Part shown: positions 56,218 through 63,631 of the stretch, piece by piece
How positions within the stretch are numbered: the stretch's first letter is position 1
How the letters are laid out: every line of letters starts with the position of its first letter
Position numbers and translations under genes: made by a program
NCBI RefSeq assembly: GCF_903772925.1
Contig: NZ_LR812090.1
Coordinates: 2,686,333-2,750,332, forward strand
Length of the DNA stretch: 64,000 nucleotides
Source of the DNA: Alteromonas macleodii
Lineage (GTDB): Bacteria > Pseudomonadota > Gammaproteobacteria > Enterobacterales > Alteromonadaceae
Direction: 5' to 3'
Notes under the pieces: model-generated
What the model was told of the DNA's origin: nothing
Database searches by the model: none
The model's input: only the letters and a program-made list of their open reading frames with translations

Positions 56218-57186
56218 ATGCAGTCGATGCTAAGTCAGACAGTCGTTCAAGTGGCGGCAATACTTTTTTCCTTGAGCCTTACAACTGCTATTAACTATTT
56301 CACATCTAATAAAGGCACATACCAACAAAACACAGTTGAATTAGATGGAGAAAATTCTGTTGCAAGTATTCAACTAGCTAACCACACTGGAAGTGAAATA
56401 GAGGGTATACAAATTTTAGTACCCGATAGCGTTTCACTTAACGATATAAAAAGCTCAATCCCAGTGAAGATAAGCCTTTCTAAAGACTCTTATTCTTTGG
56501 GTGATAGCCAGACTCTTAACTTAGCGCTCATCCCAACATACAAAACCGTCTCCCTCATAATTTCTTATGAAACAGGCAGTGATTGTTGCCAACTTCTTAA
56601 CCCAGGTCAGGCCGGTGTAAGAGTTGTAGAGGGTGATTACAGTACGAACGCTCTGTGGGAAGCTTTCAAGTATGCTTTAATCTCAGTCGCCATCTATGCT
56701 CTATTTTTTTTACTAGGTGCGTACGACTCATCTAAGCGAATGAAGAGTAGAGAACAAGAATTGAAGGAGCGCATGTCAGAGGTCAAGGAAGATTTCTCAC
56801 AAGCGATACAAGAAAAGGAAAAGCGCCACCAAGAACTGTCTGTTGAATTCCAAAGATTAGGCGATAATAGTAGTAAAGAAACAGCAGAACTCAAAGAAGC
56901 TTGCAAAGCGCTCCAAGCACAAGTCTTGGAGTTCAAGAGGATGTCTGCGAGAGCTAAAGCCACCAATCTACGTAGATTGAGCGACTATCAAAAAGAGCTC
57001 ACGTTTTGGAAAGATACAATCAGAAAGGCTTTGTACTCACAAGGCGCAGATATTAATAAACTGAACACCCTGTACAGCATAGTTACAGAACAACTGCAAA
57101 CCTACGCCACAAAAGAAAATAACCCTTTCAGTTTAGAGGAAATCCACCATATTCTCGATATTACTGCCGAAGAGAAAGAGAGTTAG
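56218..57186 (+). CDS. Unrecognised two-helix membrane protein with coiled coil
   Basis: The 322-residue protein has a hydrophobic N-terminal segment (about 7-28, TVVQVAAILFSLSLTTAINYF), a beta-rich external domain (about 35-140), a second transmembrane helix (about 150-168, AFKYALISVAIYALFFLLGAY) and a long charged coiled coil (about 172-245, EQELKERMSEVKEDFSQ...), ending in a small helical domain. I do not know the family. It lies just left of the IS481 element, on the opposite strand to the gene cassettes, and is AT-rich, which suggests acquired DNA. Confidence 0.7.
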   Translation: MQSMLSQTVVQVAAILFSLSLTTAINYFTSNKGTYQQNTVELDGENSVASIQLANHTGSEIEGIQILVPDSVSLNDIKSSIPVKISLSKDSYSLGDSQTLNLALIPTYKTVSLIISYETGSDCCQLLNPGQAGVRVVEGDYSTNALWEAFKYALISVAIYALFFLLGAYDSSKRMKSREQELKERMSEVKEDFSQAIQEKEKRHQELSVEFQRLGDNSSKETAELKEACKALQAQVLEFKRMSARAKATNLRRLSDYQKELTFWKDTIRKALYSQGADINKLNTLYSIVTEQLQTYATKENNPFSLEEIHHILDITAEEKES

Positions 57187-57210
57187 TGTGTTAGCTTAAC
57201 ACGTTTAAGC

Positions 57211-58233
57211 TGTGTGATTCATAGACATCGTTTCAATATACTATGGCTCTATGAACAAAGAAATCAAACAACGTTTAAAGTGGATTGAGCTTTACGAAGA
57301 GACCAATAATGCGGGCTTAGTTTGTCGTCGGTGTGGAATTTCTAGGCCCACTCTTCGAAAATGGTACAAGCGATACAAAGAGAAAGGACTAGACGGCCTA
57401 CAAGACGTTTCTAGACGCCCGCACAGTTCCCCTAACACTAAAATTGATAATCGAATTGAAGACTGGATTCTCAAACTCAGAAAAGATAGAAAACTTGGTG
57501 CCAGAAGAATTCAAAATGAGCTGCTTCGCGAGCTTAACTTTCAGTTATCGCTTGCTTCAATTCACAAAGTGCTGACCAAACATGAAGTAAAACCAATAGT
57601 TTTTCAGCGGAAGAAAAAAGACTTCATTCGATACCAAAGACCTATTCCTGGCGACCGAGTTCAGATGGATACATGCAAAATTGCACCAGGGATTTATCAG
57701 TAAACTGCTGTTGATGATTGCTCTAGATATCGCGTGTTGGACGTTTTTAAACGTAGAACAGCAGCCAATACTCTTACCTTCATCGATAAGGTAATAGAAG
57801 AAATGCCATTCCCGATACAGCGAGTTCAAACAGATCGCGGAACGGAGTTTTTTGCTGAAAAAGTACAGCTCAAATTGATGGAACATGGCATTAAATTTCG
57901 CCCTAATAAGCCAGGCTCACCTCACTTAAATGGTAAAGTTGAAAGGTCACAAAGAACTGACAAAGAAGAGTTTTATTCGACCGTTAATTTGGATTTGGAA
58001 GAACTCAAAAATGAAACGTTACCTGAGTGGCAGCATTACTACAATTGGCAACGCGCTCACGGCTCATTTAAAGGTAAAACTCCAATGGATATCGTATGTG
58101 AACGCCTTGAAAAAACACCGCTTTGGGAAGACGTTCACGCTAACTACGAAACTGAAAATGAGCGCATTCAGCTATCTAATTATCAGCGTGATCTTCAACT
58201 ACGAAAAGTGAAATGATGTCTATGAATCACACA
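57211..58233 (+). mobile_element. IS481-family insertion sequence, 1023 bp
   Basis: The ends are perfect 19-bp inverted repeats (TGTGTGATTCATAGACATC at 57211-57229, its complement at 58215-58233). One transposase frame, broken by one stop codon, fills the element. No target duplication is visible: the left flank ends TTAAGC and the right flank begins ATTGAG. The right end sits inside a DinB-family gene whose remainder is missing on the left, so a deletion or rearrangement followed insertion. Confidence 0.93.
57251..58216 (+). pseudogene. IS481-family transposase interrupted by one in-frame stop
   Basis: The 321-codon frame encodes an N-terminal helix-turn-helix (CRRCGISRPTLRKWYKRYKEKG), a second HTH region and an rve-type DDE core: QMDTCKIAPG (first Asp), VQTDRGTEFF (second Asp) and NGKVERSQRTDKEEF (Glu). 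At 57701-57703 a TAA replaces the tyrosine codon expected in the family motif (IYQ-stop-TAVDDCSRYRV). The frame continues unchanged, so this is a single-base nonsense mutation. Full-length protein would need stop-codon readthrough. All other catalytic residues are intact. Confidence 0.92.
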
Positions 58234-58404
58234 ATTGAGTGTACCAATGATAGAATCAAAGAAAGCCCCTCTATCCTTGGCAAGTTCCTCTGAGCCTAAA
58301 TTCGACGCAGCAGAATAAATAGATGCGTTCATCCATTTATTGTATTCAGCCATTAATATGAAATTGCTTTTCGAAGACATTCGTCCGCTGCTTGCGATTG
58401 TCAT
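58234..58404 (-). pseudogene. N-terminal fragment of a DinB-family protein cut by IS481
   Basis: Fifty-seven codons remain, with NFILMAEYNKWMNASIYSAA and DRGAFFDSIIGTLN, typical of the first helices of DinB/YfiT-like four-helix metal-binding proteins (usually about 165 residues). The ATG at 58402-58404 follows GGGGAAG. The frame meets the IS right end exactly at a codon boundary and runs 12 more codons into the IS to a stop. The other two-thirds of the gene are not on the far side of the IS. It may have been a cassette gene of the adjacent attC array. Confidence 0.8.
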
Positions 58405-58445
58405 GTGCTTCCCCAAATGACCAGCGTTTTACAAAATTTGACATT

Positions 58446-58452
58446 GTTAGGT
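58446..58452. other. attC core GTTAGGT (degenerate or partial attC site)
   Basis: GTTAGGT fits the integron core GTTRRRY and lies at the junction between the DinB fragment and the 101-residue cassette gene. The matching left core and internal boxes are not clear, so the site is either degenerate or truncated. Confidence 0.45.
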
Positions 58453-58454
58453 TG

Positions 58455-58760
58455 TCACGAAGTCTCTTTATGTAACAAGCCTTTAATTACTAATTCGCAG
58501 TTACCTTGATCTCTTTCAAATAATGCAATACTTGGAGCATAATAGACATTATTAGCGGCTTTTACTTGTAATAATCTTTTCGTTTTAGATTTGTTTCTAA
58601 GTTCGTCATTATTGGCGCTAGCTATTTCAACGTCGCACGATTGAAGTAACACTGTAGAAACTGACTCATCCTCAAGTGCTAGTACTTCCTCTATTACAGC
58701 ATTTTTTGCTAAAGCGCTCGAAGAGCACAACATTGAAATTATAAAAATTTTCTTTTTCAT
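58455..58760 (-). CDS. Cassette gene: small exported protein of unknown function
   Basis: The 101-residue protein has a signal peptide (MKKKIFIISMLCSSSALA-KN) and a mature part of ~83 residues with two Cys (SCDVE, NCELV) that could form a disulfide in the periplasm. No family recognised. Its upstream (right) boundary is the attC-like site at 58845-58927, and it is oriented like the neighbouring cassette genes. An AAGGA precedes the ATG at about 10 bases. Confidence 0.68.
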   Translation of the reverse strand: MKKKIFIISMLCSSSALAKNAVIEEVLALEDESVSTVLLQSCDVEIASANNDELRNKSKTKRLLQVKAANNVYYAPSIALFERDQGNCELVIKGLLHKETS

Positions 58761-58844
58761 TGAGTTAATATCCTTGTTTTACTCATCTAAAAATAAGTTT
58801 TTTTTGATTAAGCGCTTTTTACGAAATTTCTTGCTACAAATAGC

Positions 58845-58927
58845 ACATAACTTACTAATATGGCGAAGCCGCGCACGTGTTTGCGTCCCAGCGAGCGACA
58901 GCGAGTGCCATAATTTGTTTGTTAGGC
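58845..58927 (-). other. attC-like recombination site
   Basis: The right core GTTAGGC (58921-58927) is perfect; the left core ACATAAC differs from RYYYAAC at one position. Between them, TGGCGAAGCCGCGC and CCCAGCGAGC-type boxes are shared with the sites at 59267 and 59932. Length 83 bp. It ends the 103-residue gene's cassette, read on the minus strand. Confidence 0.75.
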
Positions 58928-58939
58928 CGTGCTGATAAG

Positions 58940-59251
58940 TTAGTCACGGCTATTAATAAAACTTTGTAACTCATCTGAGAAGCCACTAATTTGTTTAGCT
59001 TCTAGAAGGCCGTCTGATTTCATTAATGCAAGTTGCAGCATAGCTTTAGACCTTGCATTGTAATCGAATATGTTGACGATACGTTTGTCGCTGTTTTCCA
59101 TCAATTTATACAAATAAAGATATTTTGCATGATTTGAAAGTTCGGGATCATCGATTCCTTTACGCACATCGTCCAAAACTTGCTGGCAGCATTTATCTAA
59201 TGCATCTGCCTTAACTTGTTTGAAGTGTTTCCAATCTGCCTCTGAAATCAT
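58940..59251 (-). CDS. Cassette gene: small helical protein of unknown function
   Basis: The 103-residue soluble protein is acidic and predicted mostly helical (EADWKHFKQVKADALDKCCQQVLDDV..., then SNHAKYLYLYKLMENSDKRIVNIFDYNARSKAMLQL). I do not know its function; proteins of this look recur in integron arrays. AGAGGT precedes the ATG. It is bounded by attC-like sites on both sides, only 12-15 bp from each, typical of a compact gene cassette. Confidence 0.75.
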   Translation of the reverse strand: MISEADWKHFKQVKADALDKCCQQVLDDVRKGIDDPELSNHAKYLYLYKLMENSDKRIVNIFDYNARSKAMLQLALMKSDGLLEAKQISGFSDELQSFINSRD

Positions 59252-59266
59252 GTTTTACCTCTATAG

Positions 59267-59371
59267 GCCTAAAATTAAGCTATGGGGCACATATGTGGTG
59301 CTATAATCGCGAAGCGGCCCCGCGTATGTGTCCCAGCGACGGCAGGGAGTGACTTAAGCGCGTTGTTAAGT
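59267..59371 (-). other. attC-like recombination site
   Basis: The right core GTTAAGT (59365-59371) fits GTTRRRY. The left core is GCCTAAA, one base off GCCTAAC. The middle contains TCGCGAAGCGGCCCCGCG and GTGTCCCAGCGAC, matching the other sites. Length 105 bp. Confidence 0.75.
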
Positions 59372-59372
59372 C

Positions 59373-59915
59373 TCACTTACGACCACACATTCTCTCTGAT
59401 GCCATATTCCAATAGGCTTGAGCTGTAGTCATTTTCATTTCACGCCTTCTATTATCAATATCTTCAATGTCCTGAATAGGAAATGGTGTGAAATCAGTGC
59501 CATCACATTTGCCTTGGGTTCCGTAAAGCTGTGGGCGATGAGTCCTATCATAAAGGTATGCGTAGTTAGCAGGATTAATCTTTCCTTCTAACGCTAAAGG
59601 GCGCATGATTTTAAGCATTTTGTCTTGAAACTCTTTGTTGTAGTCGGCATGTTGAACAATTATCCATGCCGCCTGCGAAGCATCTTTTCCGACCATATCG
59701 ATAGTGGGCCAGCCAAATTCAGTAACAATTTCTTCGATTCTATTAGCTTGCTCTATGCGAAGTTTTTCGAAATCCCTATCAGTTTTTCCGTGTAATGTAC
59801 TTTGATCCAGTTCCATCATCTGATTTAGTTCTTGACGCAGACTGAAGTAATTATCTTTAGCAAATGAAAAGTTACTTGTTAGGCATATAAAGACAATGAG
59901 ATATAAATTTTTCAT
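59373..59915 (-). CDS. Cassette gene: exported protein resembling DUF6624
   Basis: The 180-residue protein has a signal peptide (YLIVFICLTSNFSFA-KD) and a helical domain with FGWPTIDMVGKDASQAAWIIVQHAD, a motif I associate with the DUF6624-type proteins of unknown function that often sit in mobile DNA. RTHRPQLYGTQGKCDG follows. The ATG is preceded by GGAGGAG. It is flanked by attC-like sites on both sides and is read in the same direction as the other cassettes. Confidence 0.78.
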   Translation of the reverse strand: MKNLYLIVFICLTSNFSFAKDNYFSLRQELNQMMELDQSTLHGKTDRDFEKLRIEQANRIEEIVTEFGWPTIDMVGKDASQAAWIIVQHADYNKEFQDKMLKIMRPLALEGKINPANYAYLYDRTHRPQLYGTQGKCDGTDFTPFPIQDIEDIDNRRREMKMTTAQAYWNMASERMCGRK

Positions 59916-59931
59916 ATTACTCCTCCGTGAG

Positions 59932-60039
59932 ACTTAACTTTTAAATAAGGGGCGCAGGCATGTGGGGCATAATGGCGAAGCCGCCCCGCATGAATGTGTC
60001 CCAGCGACCGAAGGGAGTGCCAACAGCGTTTTGTTAGGC
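59932..60039 (-). other. attC-like recombination site
   Basis: Both cores are perfect: ACTTAAC (59932-59938, RYYYAAC) and GTTAGGC (60033-60039, GTTRRRY). The 108-bp interior contains ATGGCGAAGCCGCCCCGC and GTGTCCCAGCGACC boxes, with imperfect self-complementarity. This is the best preserved site of the array. Confidence 0.82.
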
Positions 60040-60344
60040 GTACAAATGAACGTACGCAGCTTTGCTGCTACCACTAGCCGATAAGACCACTTATTTAAAT
60101 TATTGAATTTAAGATAAAACAACCCTGTGCGAAATGCCAGATGTTAACGACATTGCTGGATAAAAGAGCGAGTTTAGAAAGCTGGTGATGTTGAATATTT
60201 GCGTTGCGATATTGATGAAAAGCGCGTTGCTAAAGCCGTTGAAACATTCAAAAATGCAAGCTGTAAAGACAACCTAGCTAAACAACCTTGATGCTGTAAT
60301 GTCACATCCGAATCACCATTTATTGCTGTGAGTAAATGACGCCT
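60040..60344. other. Cassette remnant without an intact gene
   Basis: Between the attC site and the IS110 element I see no complete gene. On the plus strand a short frame at about 60174-60291 reads K-A-G-D-V-E-Y-L-R-C-D-I-D-E-K-R-V-A-K... and looks protein-like but starts just after a stop codon, so it is probably the tail of a decayed gene. GCAGC-TTT-GCTGC at 60056-60068 forms a small hairpin. Confidence 0.45.
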
Positions 60345-60453
60345 AGACACAATGACTCCCTGTAAAAGTGCTAGCCCCCGCATTTTCGTGGGTTAACTTT
60401 TCAGCCAGAGCCATAATTAGTTTGTTCAATACTAAATCAATTTGGAGGCTAGC

Positions 60454-61608
60454 ATGAACAAACATAGCATGATTTTTATCGGGTTGGATACGCATAAAGA
60501 GTTTCATGAGGTTGCTTATTGTGAAGAGCAGCGTGGCGCGACGCCCGTTCATTATGGGCGTATTCCCTCGTCTAAGGTCAGTGTCAAAAAGCTAATTCGC
60601 CAATTTGAATCGAAGTATCCTGGCGCAACACTTCACGTTGTTTATGAAGCTGGACCGTGTGGTTACTGGATTTATCGGCTGATTACGAGCTTGGGACATC
60701 GTTGCTACGTCGTGGCTCCATCTCTTATTCCCAAAAAGCCAGGAGAGCGAATTAAAACCGACCGCCGAGATGCGCTTAAGCTCGTTAGGTCACTAAAGTC
60801 TGAAGACCTTACACCCATCTATGTGCCCGAGCCGGAAGATGAAGCGGTTCGTGATTTATCACGTGCTCGTGAAGCGGCAATGAAGGATTTAAAAGAAGCA
60901 AAGTACCAGCTTAAAGCCCTACTGCTGCGCAACAACATTCGTTATGAGGGTACAGCCAACTGGTCGAAGAAACACCTTCGCTGGCTCACTGAATTAATAT
61001 TGCCTCATCCGGCCCAGCAAATCGTCTTGCAGGAGCAACTACAAACTATAGAAGAGCGTATCCGGCGACTGGAAAGGCTCGACAATGAGTTAACCCACCA
61101 TGTGCACCAATGGCGTTATTATCCGGTGGTGAAAGCCGTTCAGGCGATGCGCGGTGTTCGATTGCTCGTTGCTGTTGGCGTGGTAGCAGAGCTTGGCGAT
61201 TTAAACCGCTTCGACCATCCAAGAAAACTCATGGCATATTTAGGTTTAGTCCCCAGCGAACAGTCATCAGGCGGAAAGCGGCACTTAGGTGCTATTACTA
61301 AAGCGGGAAATGGCCGAGCAAGGCGTTTACTGATTGAGGGGGCGCACAGCTACCGTTATCCGGCTAACGTCTCTACTGAATTACAGTTAAGGCAGGAAGG
61401 CTTACCTAAAGACATCGTCGATATTGCTTGGAAAGCACAGCTGCGTCTGTGCAAACGCTATCAGCGCATGAGTAAAAAGGGTAAACACTACAATTTAATC
61501 ATCACCGCGATAGCCAGAGAAATGGCGGCATACATCTGGGCTATTGCAAAGGAAGTGGTACTCACGCCGGTAAACCCAAAATTAAGACTAAGCCGAGTAC
61601 CTGCATGA
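60454..61608 (+). CDS. IS110/IS1111-family transposase
   Basis: The 384-residue DEDD-type serine recombinase-like transposase has an N-terminal RuvC-like domain with IGLDTHKE (D12), VVYEAGPCGYW (Glu) and IKTDRRDALKL (Asp pair). A coiled region and the Tnp20 domain with RGVRLLVAVGVVAELGDLNRF, YLGLVPSEQSSGGKRHLGAITKAGNGRARRLL follow, which includes the conserved catalytic Ser. It looks intact. The start ATG 60454 has GGAGG at ideal distance. Elements of this family are guided by a noncoding RNA from the element itself. Confidence 0.94.
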   Translation: MNKHSMIFIGLDTHKEFHEVAYCEEQRGATPVHYGRIPSSKVSVKKLIRQFESKYPGATLHVVYEAGPCGYWIYRLITSLGHRCYVVAPSLIPKKPGERIKTDRRDALKLVRSLKSEDLTPIYVPEPEDEAVRDLSRAREAAMKDLKEAKYQLKALLLRNNIRYEGTANWSKKHLRWLTELILPHPAQQIVLQEQLQTIEERIRRLERLDNELTHHVHQWRYYPVVKAVQAMRGVRLLVAVGVVAELGDLNRFDHPRKLMAYLGLVPSEQSSGGKRHLGAITKAGNGRARRLLIEGAHSYRYPANVSTELQLRQEGLPKDIVDIAWKAQLRLCKRYQRMSKKGKHYNLIITAIAREMAAYIWAIAKEVVLTPVNPKLRLSRVPA

Positions 61609-61911
61609 AAAACGAGTTTGAGCTAACACATTTGGATCAGGCCGCGGGATGTGGCACAACCTACGAGGGCGTTATGATGGCAACAACCTAACGGTTGTTG
61701 AACCACGAACCTAGACTGATGAGAAGGTGCTACGGCGGAACATGTAAGGTCAGCTCTGCTTATTTATTGAATAAGTAACCTACGAATACCAGCATAATAA
61801 CCGACGACATTACTGCCTCATCCGGTGCGTTAGCTCATTTATTTTGAGTAATAAAGAATACTAATTGAGGGCTGAAAGAGTGTCAGGGAAGCGCTCGTTC
61901 AGGGTTGACAA
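61609..61911 (+). ncRNA. Putative guide (bridge/seek) RNA region of the IS1111-type element
   Basis: The 303 bp between the transposase stop and the right inverted repeat have no open frame but contain stem-loops, for example CAACAACC-TAAC-GGTTGTTG (61681-61700) and CTTATT/AATAAG (61759-61775). In IS1111-type elements the guide RNA is known to come from this 3' noncoding segment. The precise ends and guide loops were not determined. Confidence 0.5.
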
Positions 61912-61924
61912 AGGGAGTCATACC

Positions 61925-61994
61925 AACGCCCCGCTTAGGGGCAATAACACGTGGGCTAAAATTGGAGCGAAGCGACTGAGTCCACGTGTTATTG
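61925..61994 (-). other. Right part of an attC site split by the IS1111-type element
   Basis: GCCCC-GCTTA-GGGGC (61928-61942) and a 13-bp inverted repeat CAATAACACGTGG / CCACGTGTTATTG (61942-61954, 61982-61994) resemble the arms of VCR-type attC sites. With GCCT from the left flank, the core GCCTAAC is restored. The other core would be GTTATTG, similar to the GTTATAA end of VCRs. Confidence 0.55.
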
Positions 61995-62323
61995 TCTCAG
62001 GGAGCTTGCGAACCTCCTAATTGATGCGTTTTATATATTTTCACTCATCGTATATTGAATATCATCATGAGGTGGAACGAACTGGAGTAATAAGCTATTT
62101 CATGATGAGAGTACTGGCACACCAATCACAGTTTTCCTGTACTAATCTCCCATCTACAGGTAAAGATGACGACTAATATATTACGTAAAACCAAAATAAT
62201 TCCTCCGTTTAACTTTAACACGCTAGCCCACTCTGAAAGCCACCTGTAATATAGGGTAATGTGTAGAGCTAATTTGTCTTATATCACGTCAATTTATGCG
62301 AACAAGCATCTAAAGGAATAGCT
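61995..62323. other. Intergenic stretch after the split attC site
   Basis: No gene is supported on either strand. The sequence is AT-rich and includes the likely promoter of the following gene. Confidence 0.4.
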
Positions 62324-63211
62324 ATGGCAGCCAAATCAACTATCACTCATCAATATGATTTACAAATGACAGTCATAGACATCGTGGCATTGCCTGAAGA
62401 ACGCTGCGTGGCCTTGAGTTGGAGCCAAGATAGTGGGTATCAATTTATTGCGTTACAAGAAGGTAACTTTGTTCCTCTTTCCTACACGATATCGTATGAC
62501 TTAGAAGAACTCTCATGTGCTGCCTTGTTTAAAACTACATCTGGATTCGGCTGTGTATTCCCCGATAGTGTTGTTACCTATACGCTCTCAGATAGTCACT
62601 TTCAAACATATCCTTTCGCCGAACCGTTTCCAATGGATGCTGCAAACCGTTCAACGTCACCGGTAAAGGCTCACATGGATGAACACACTGGTACAATCCA
62701 CGTAATTTTCGAAGATTTCTTTTATAAAAGACGAGGACGGTTTATTTCAAAAATAAGTTTAAATAACAACCTTGCTCATTATTCACCATTGTATGCTTTT
62801 CCGTTCAACACAGCTTGGTATCACGAATGTAGTGACATCTGTTTTGATAAAAGGCCTTTTGTGCTCGCCATTAATTGCCCATCACTATGGCACAAAAGAG
62901 AGCCGTGCCCTTCGCGATCAACGCACCTAACGGTGATCAATGATGATGGTATCTCTAACGTGACTTCGACTGAACACGGCCATGGGAGCTTTTCTTCAGA
63001 TAAACAACACCTGATGGTTAAAACAATCTTCAGTCCCTATAGCATTCATTTTTATTCTCTATCGGGTGATAAAGCATTTGTTCTAAACTTAACACCCAAG
63101 CGGGTACTGGGAAACATTGATAAGAAGTGGTTGACACTCTTCGATAAATTTAACGACACTTTATGGCTTGCTCGCGATTATGATGTAACTCAGGTAAAGC
63201 TCTTGCGATAA
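62324..63211 (+). CDS. Unrecognised soluble protein, possibly beta-propeller-like
   Basis: The 295-residue protein has no signal peptide or membrane helix. It is rich in short beta-type segments with aromatic residues that recur at intervals (VALSWSQDSGYQFIAL, GFGCVFPDSVVTYTL, GTIHVIFEDFFY, FVLAINCPS, HLMVKTIFSPYSIHFYSL), as in WD/NHL-like propellers, but no repeat motif is clear. AAAGGA precedes the ATG. It lies on the opposite strand to the cassettes, between two mobile elements. Confidence 0.65.
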   Translation: MAAKSTITHQYDLQMTVIDIVALPEERCVALSWSQDSGYQFIALQEGNFVPLSYTISYDLEELSCAALFKTTSGFGCVFPDSVVTYTLSDSHFQTYPFAEPFPMDAANRSTSPVKAHMDEHTGTIHVIFEDFFYKRRGRFISKISLNNNLAHYSPLYAFPFNTAWYHECSDICFDKRPFVLAINCPSLWHKREPCPSRSTHLTVINDDGISNVTSTEHGHGSFSSDKQHLMVKTIFSPYSIHFYSLSGDKAFVLNLTPKRVLGNIDKKWLTLFDKFNDTLWLARDYDVTQVKLLR

Positions 63212-63493
63212 ACGCCTTACAATGCTTCGAACATAACTCTGCCAACTTCATTACACCGCTACGTTGGACTCAAATTAAGTAAAAATATGGGCAGTCCGTA
63301 AAAGGAAAGCTTTTATCGGACGAGTAAAAGTGAGTTATTGTGGCTATCTCGACAGACTCCATTGCCCCTGACGCGGTTATCTAACTGAGTTATGTCAGAC
63401 GTCCGCTTTACGCTCATAGCGGCCTGTCAGGTAGAGTCTAAACCTATTCATAGAAACTGTCAGTTCAGATATGAGCTACTACAATTTATTATG
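63212..63493. other. Intergenic region before the ISNCY-type element
   Basis: No gene seen. Several short dyads occur (for example around 63370-63430), but none is a clear attC site or terminator. Confidence 0.35.
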
Positions 63494-63571
63494 TTAACAC
63501 CAAGCGATTCTGTCGGTCTTTAATTACCACGCGATTTTGTCGCATTCACTAATTACCAAGGGAATTTGACG
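63494..63571 (+). repeat. Three imperfect 22-bp direct repeats at the left end of an insertion sequence
   Basis: Copies begin at 63494, 63521 and 63550. The last two agree at 18 of 22 positions (TAATTACCA...TTTGTCG type), and the first agrees with the second at 17 of 22. Spacings are 27 and 29 bp. They are probably transposase-binding sites at the IS end. Confidence 0.65.
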
Positions 63572-63631
63572 GTTATCTTTTAACCATGTTTCTTCTTTGC
63601 TTTTTGCATAGGAGAGACGCTGAGGATGATC

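Larger units (their letters stand above)
60345..61924 (+). mobile_element. IS110-family (IS1111-type) element, about 1580 bp
   Basis: Subterminal inverted repeats ATGACTCCCT (60352-60361) and AGGGAGTCAT (61912-61921) bound one transposase gene. Setting the ends 7 bp outside the left and 3 bp outside the right repeat, as is usual in the IS1111 group, leaves flanks GCCT and AACGCC. These join to GCCTAAC, a perfect attC core. There is no target duplication, as expected for this family. Confidence 0.85.

Noticed and set aside
59934..60122. Minus-strand open frame crossing an attC site
   Set aside because: It reads through the recombination site itself and has no start signal; the attC structure explains the sequence.
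63360..63440. Dyad-rich stretch considered as an attC or attI site
   Set aside because: An ATCTAAC word is present, but no matching GTTRRRY partner or shared internal boxes were found.
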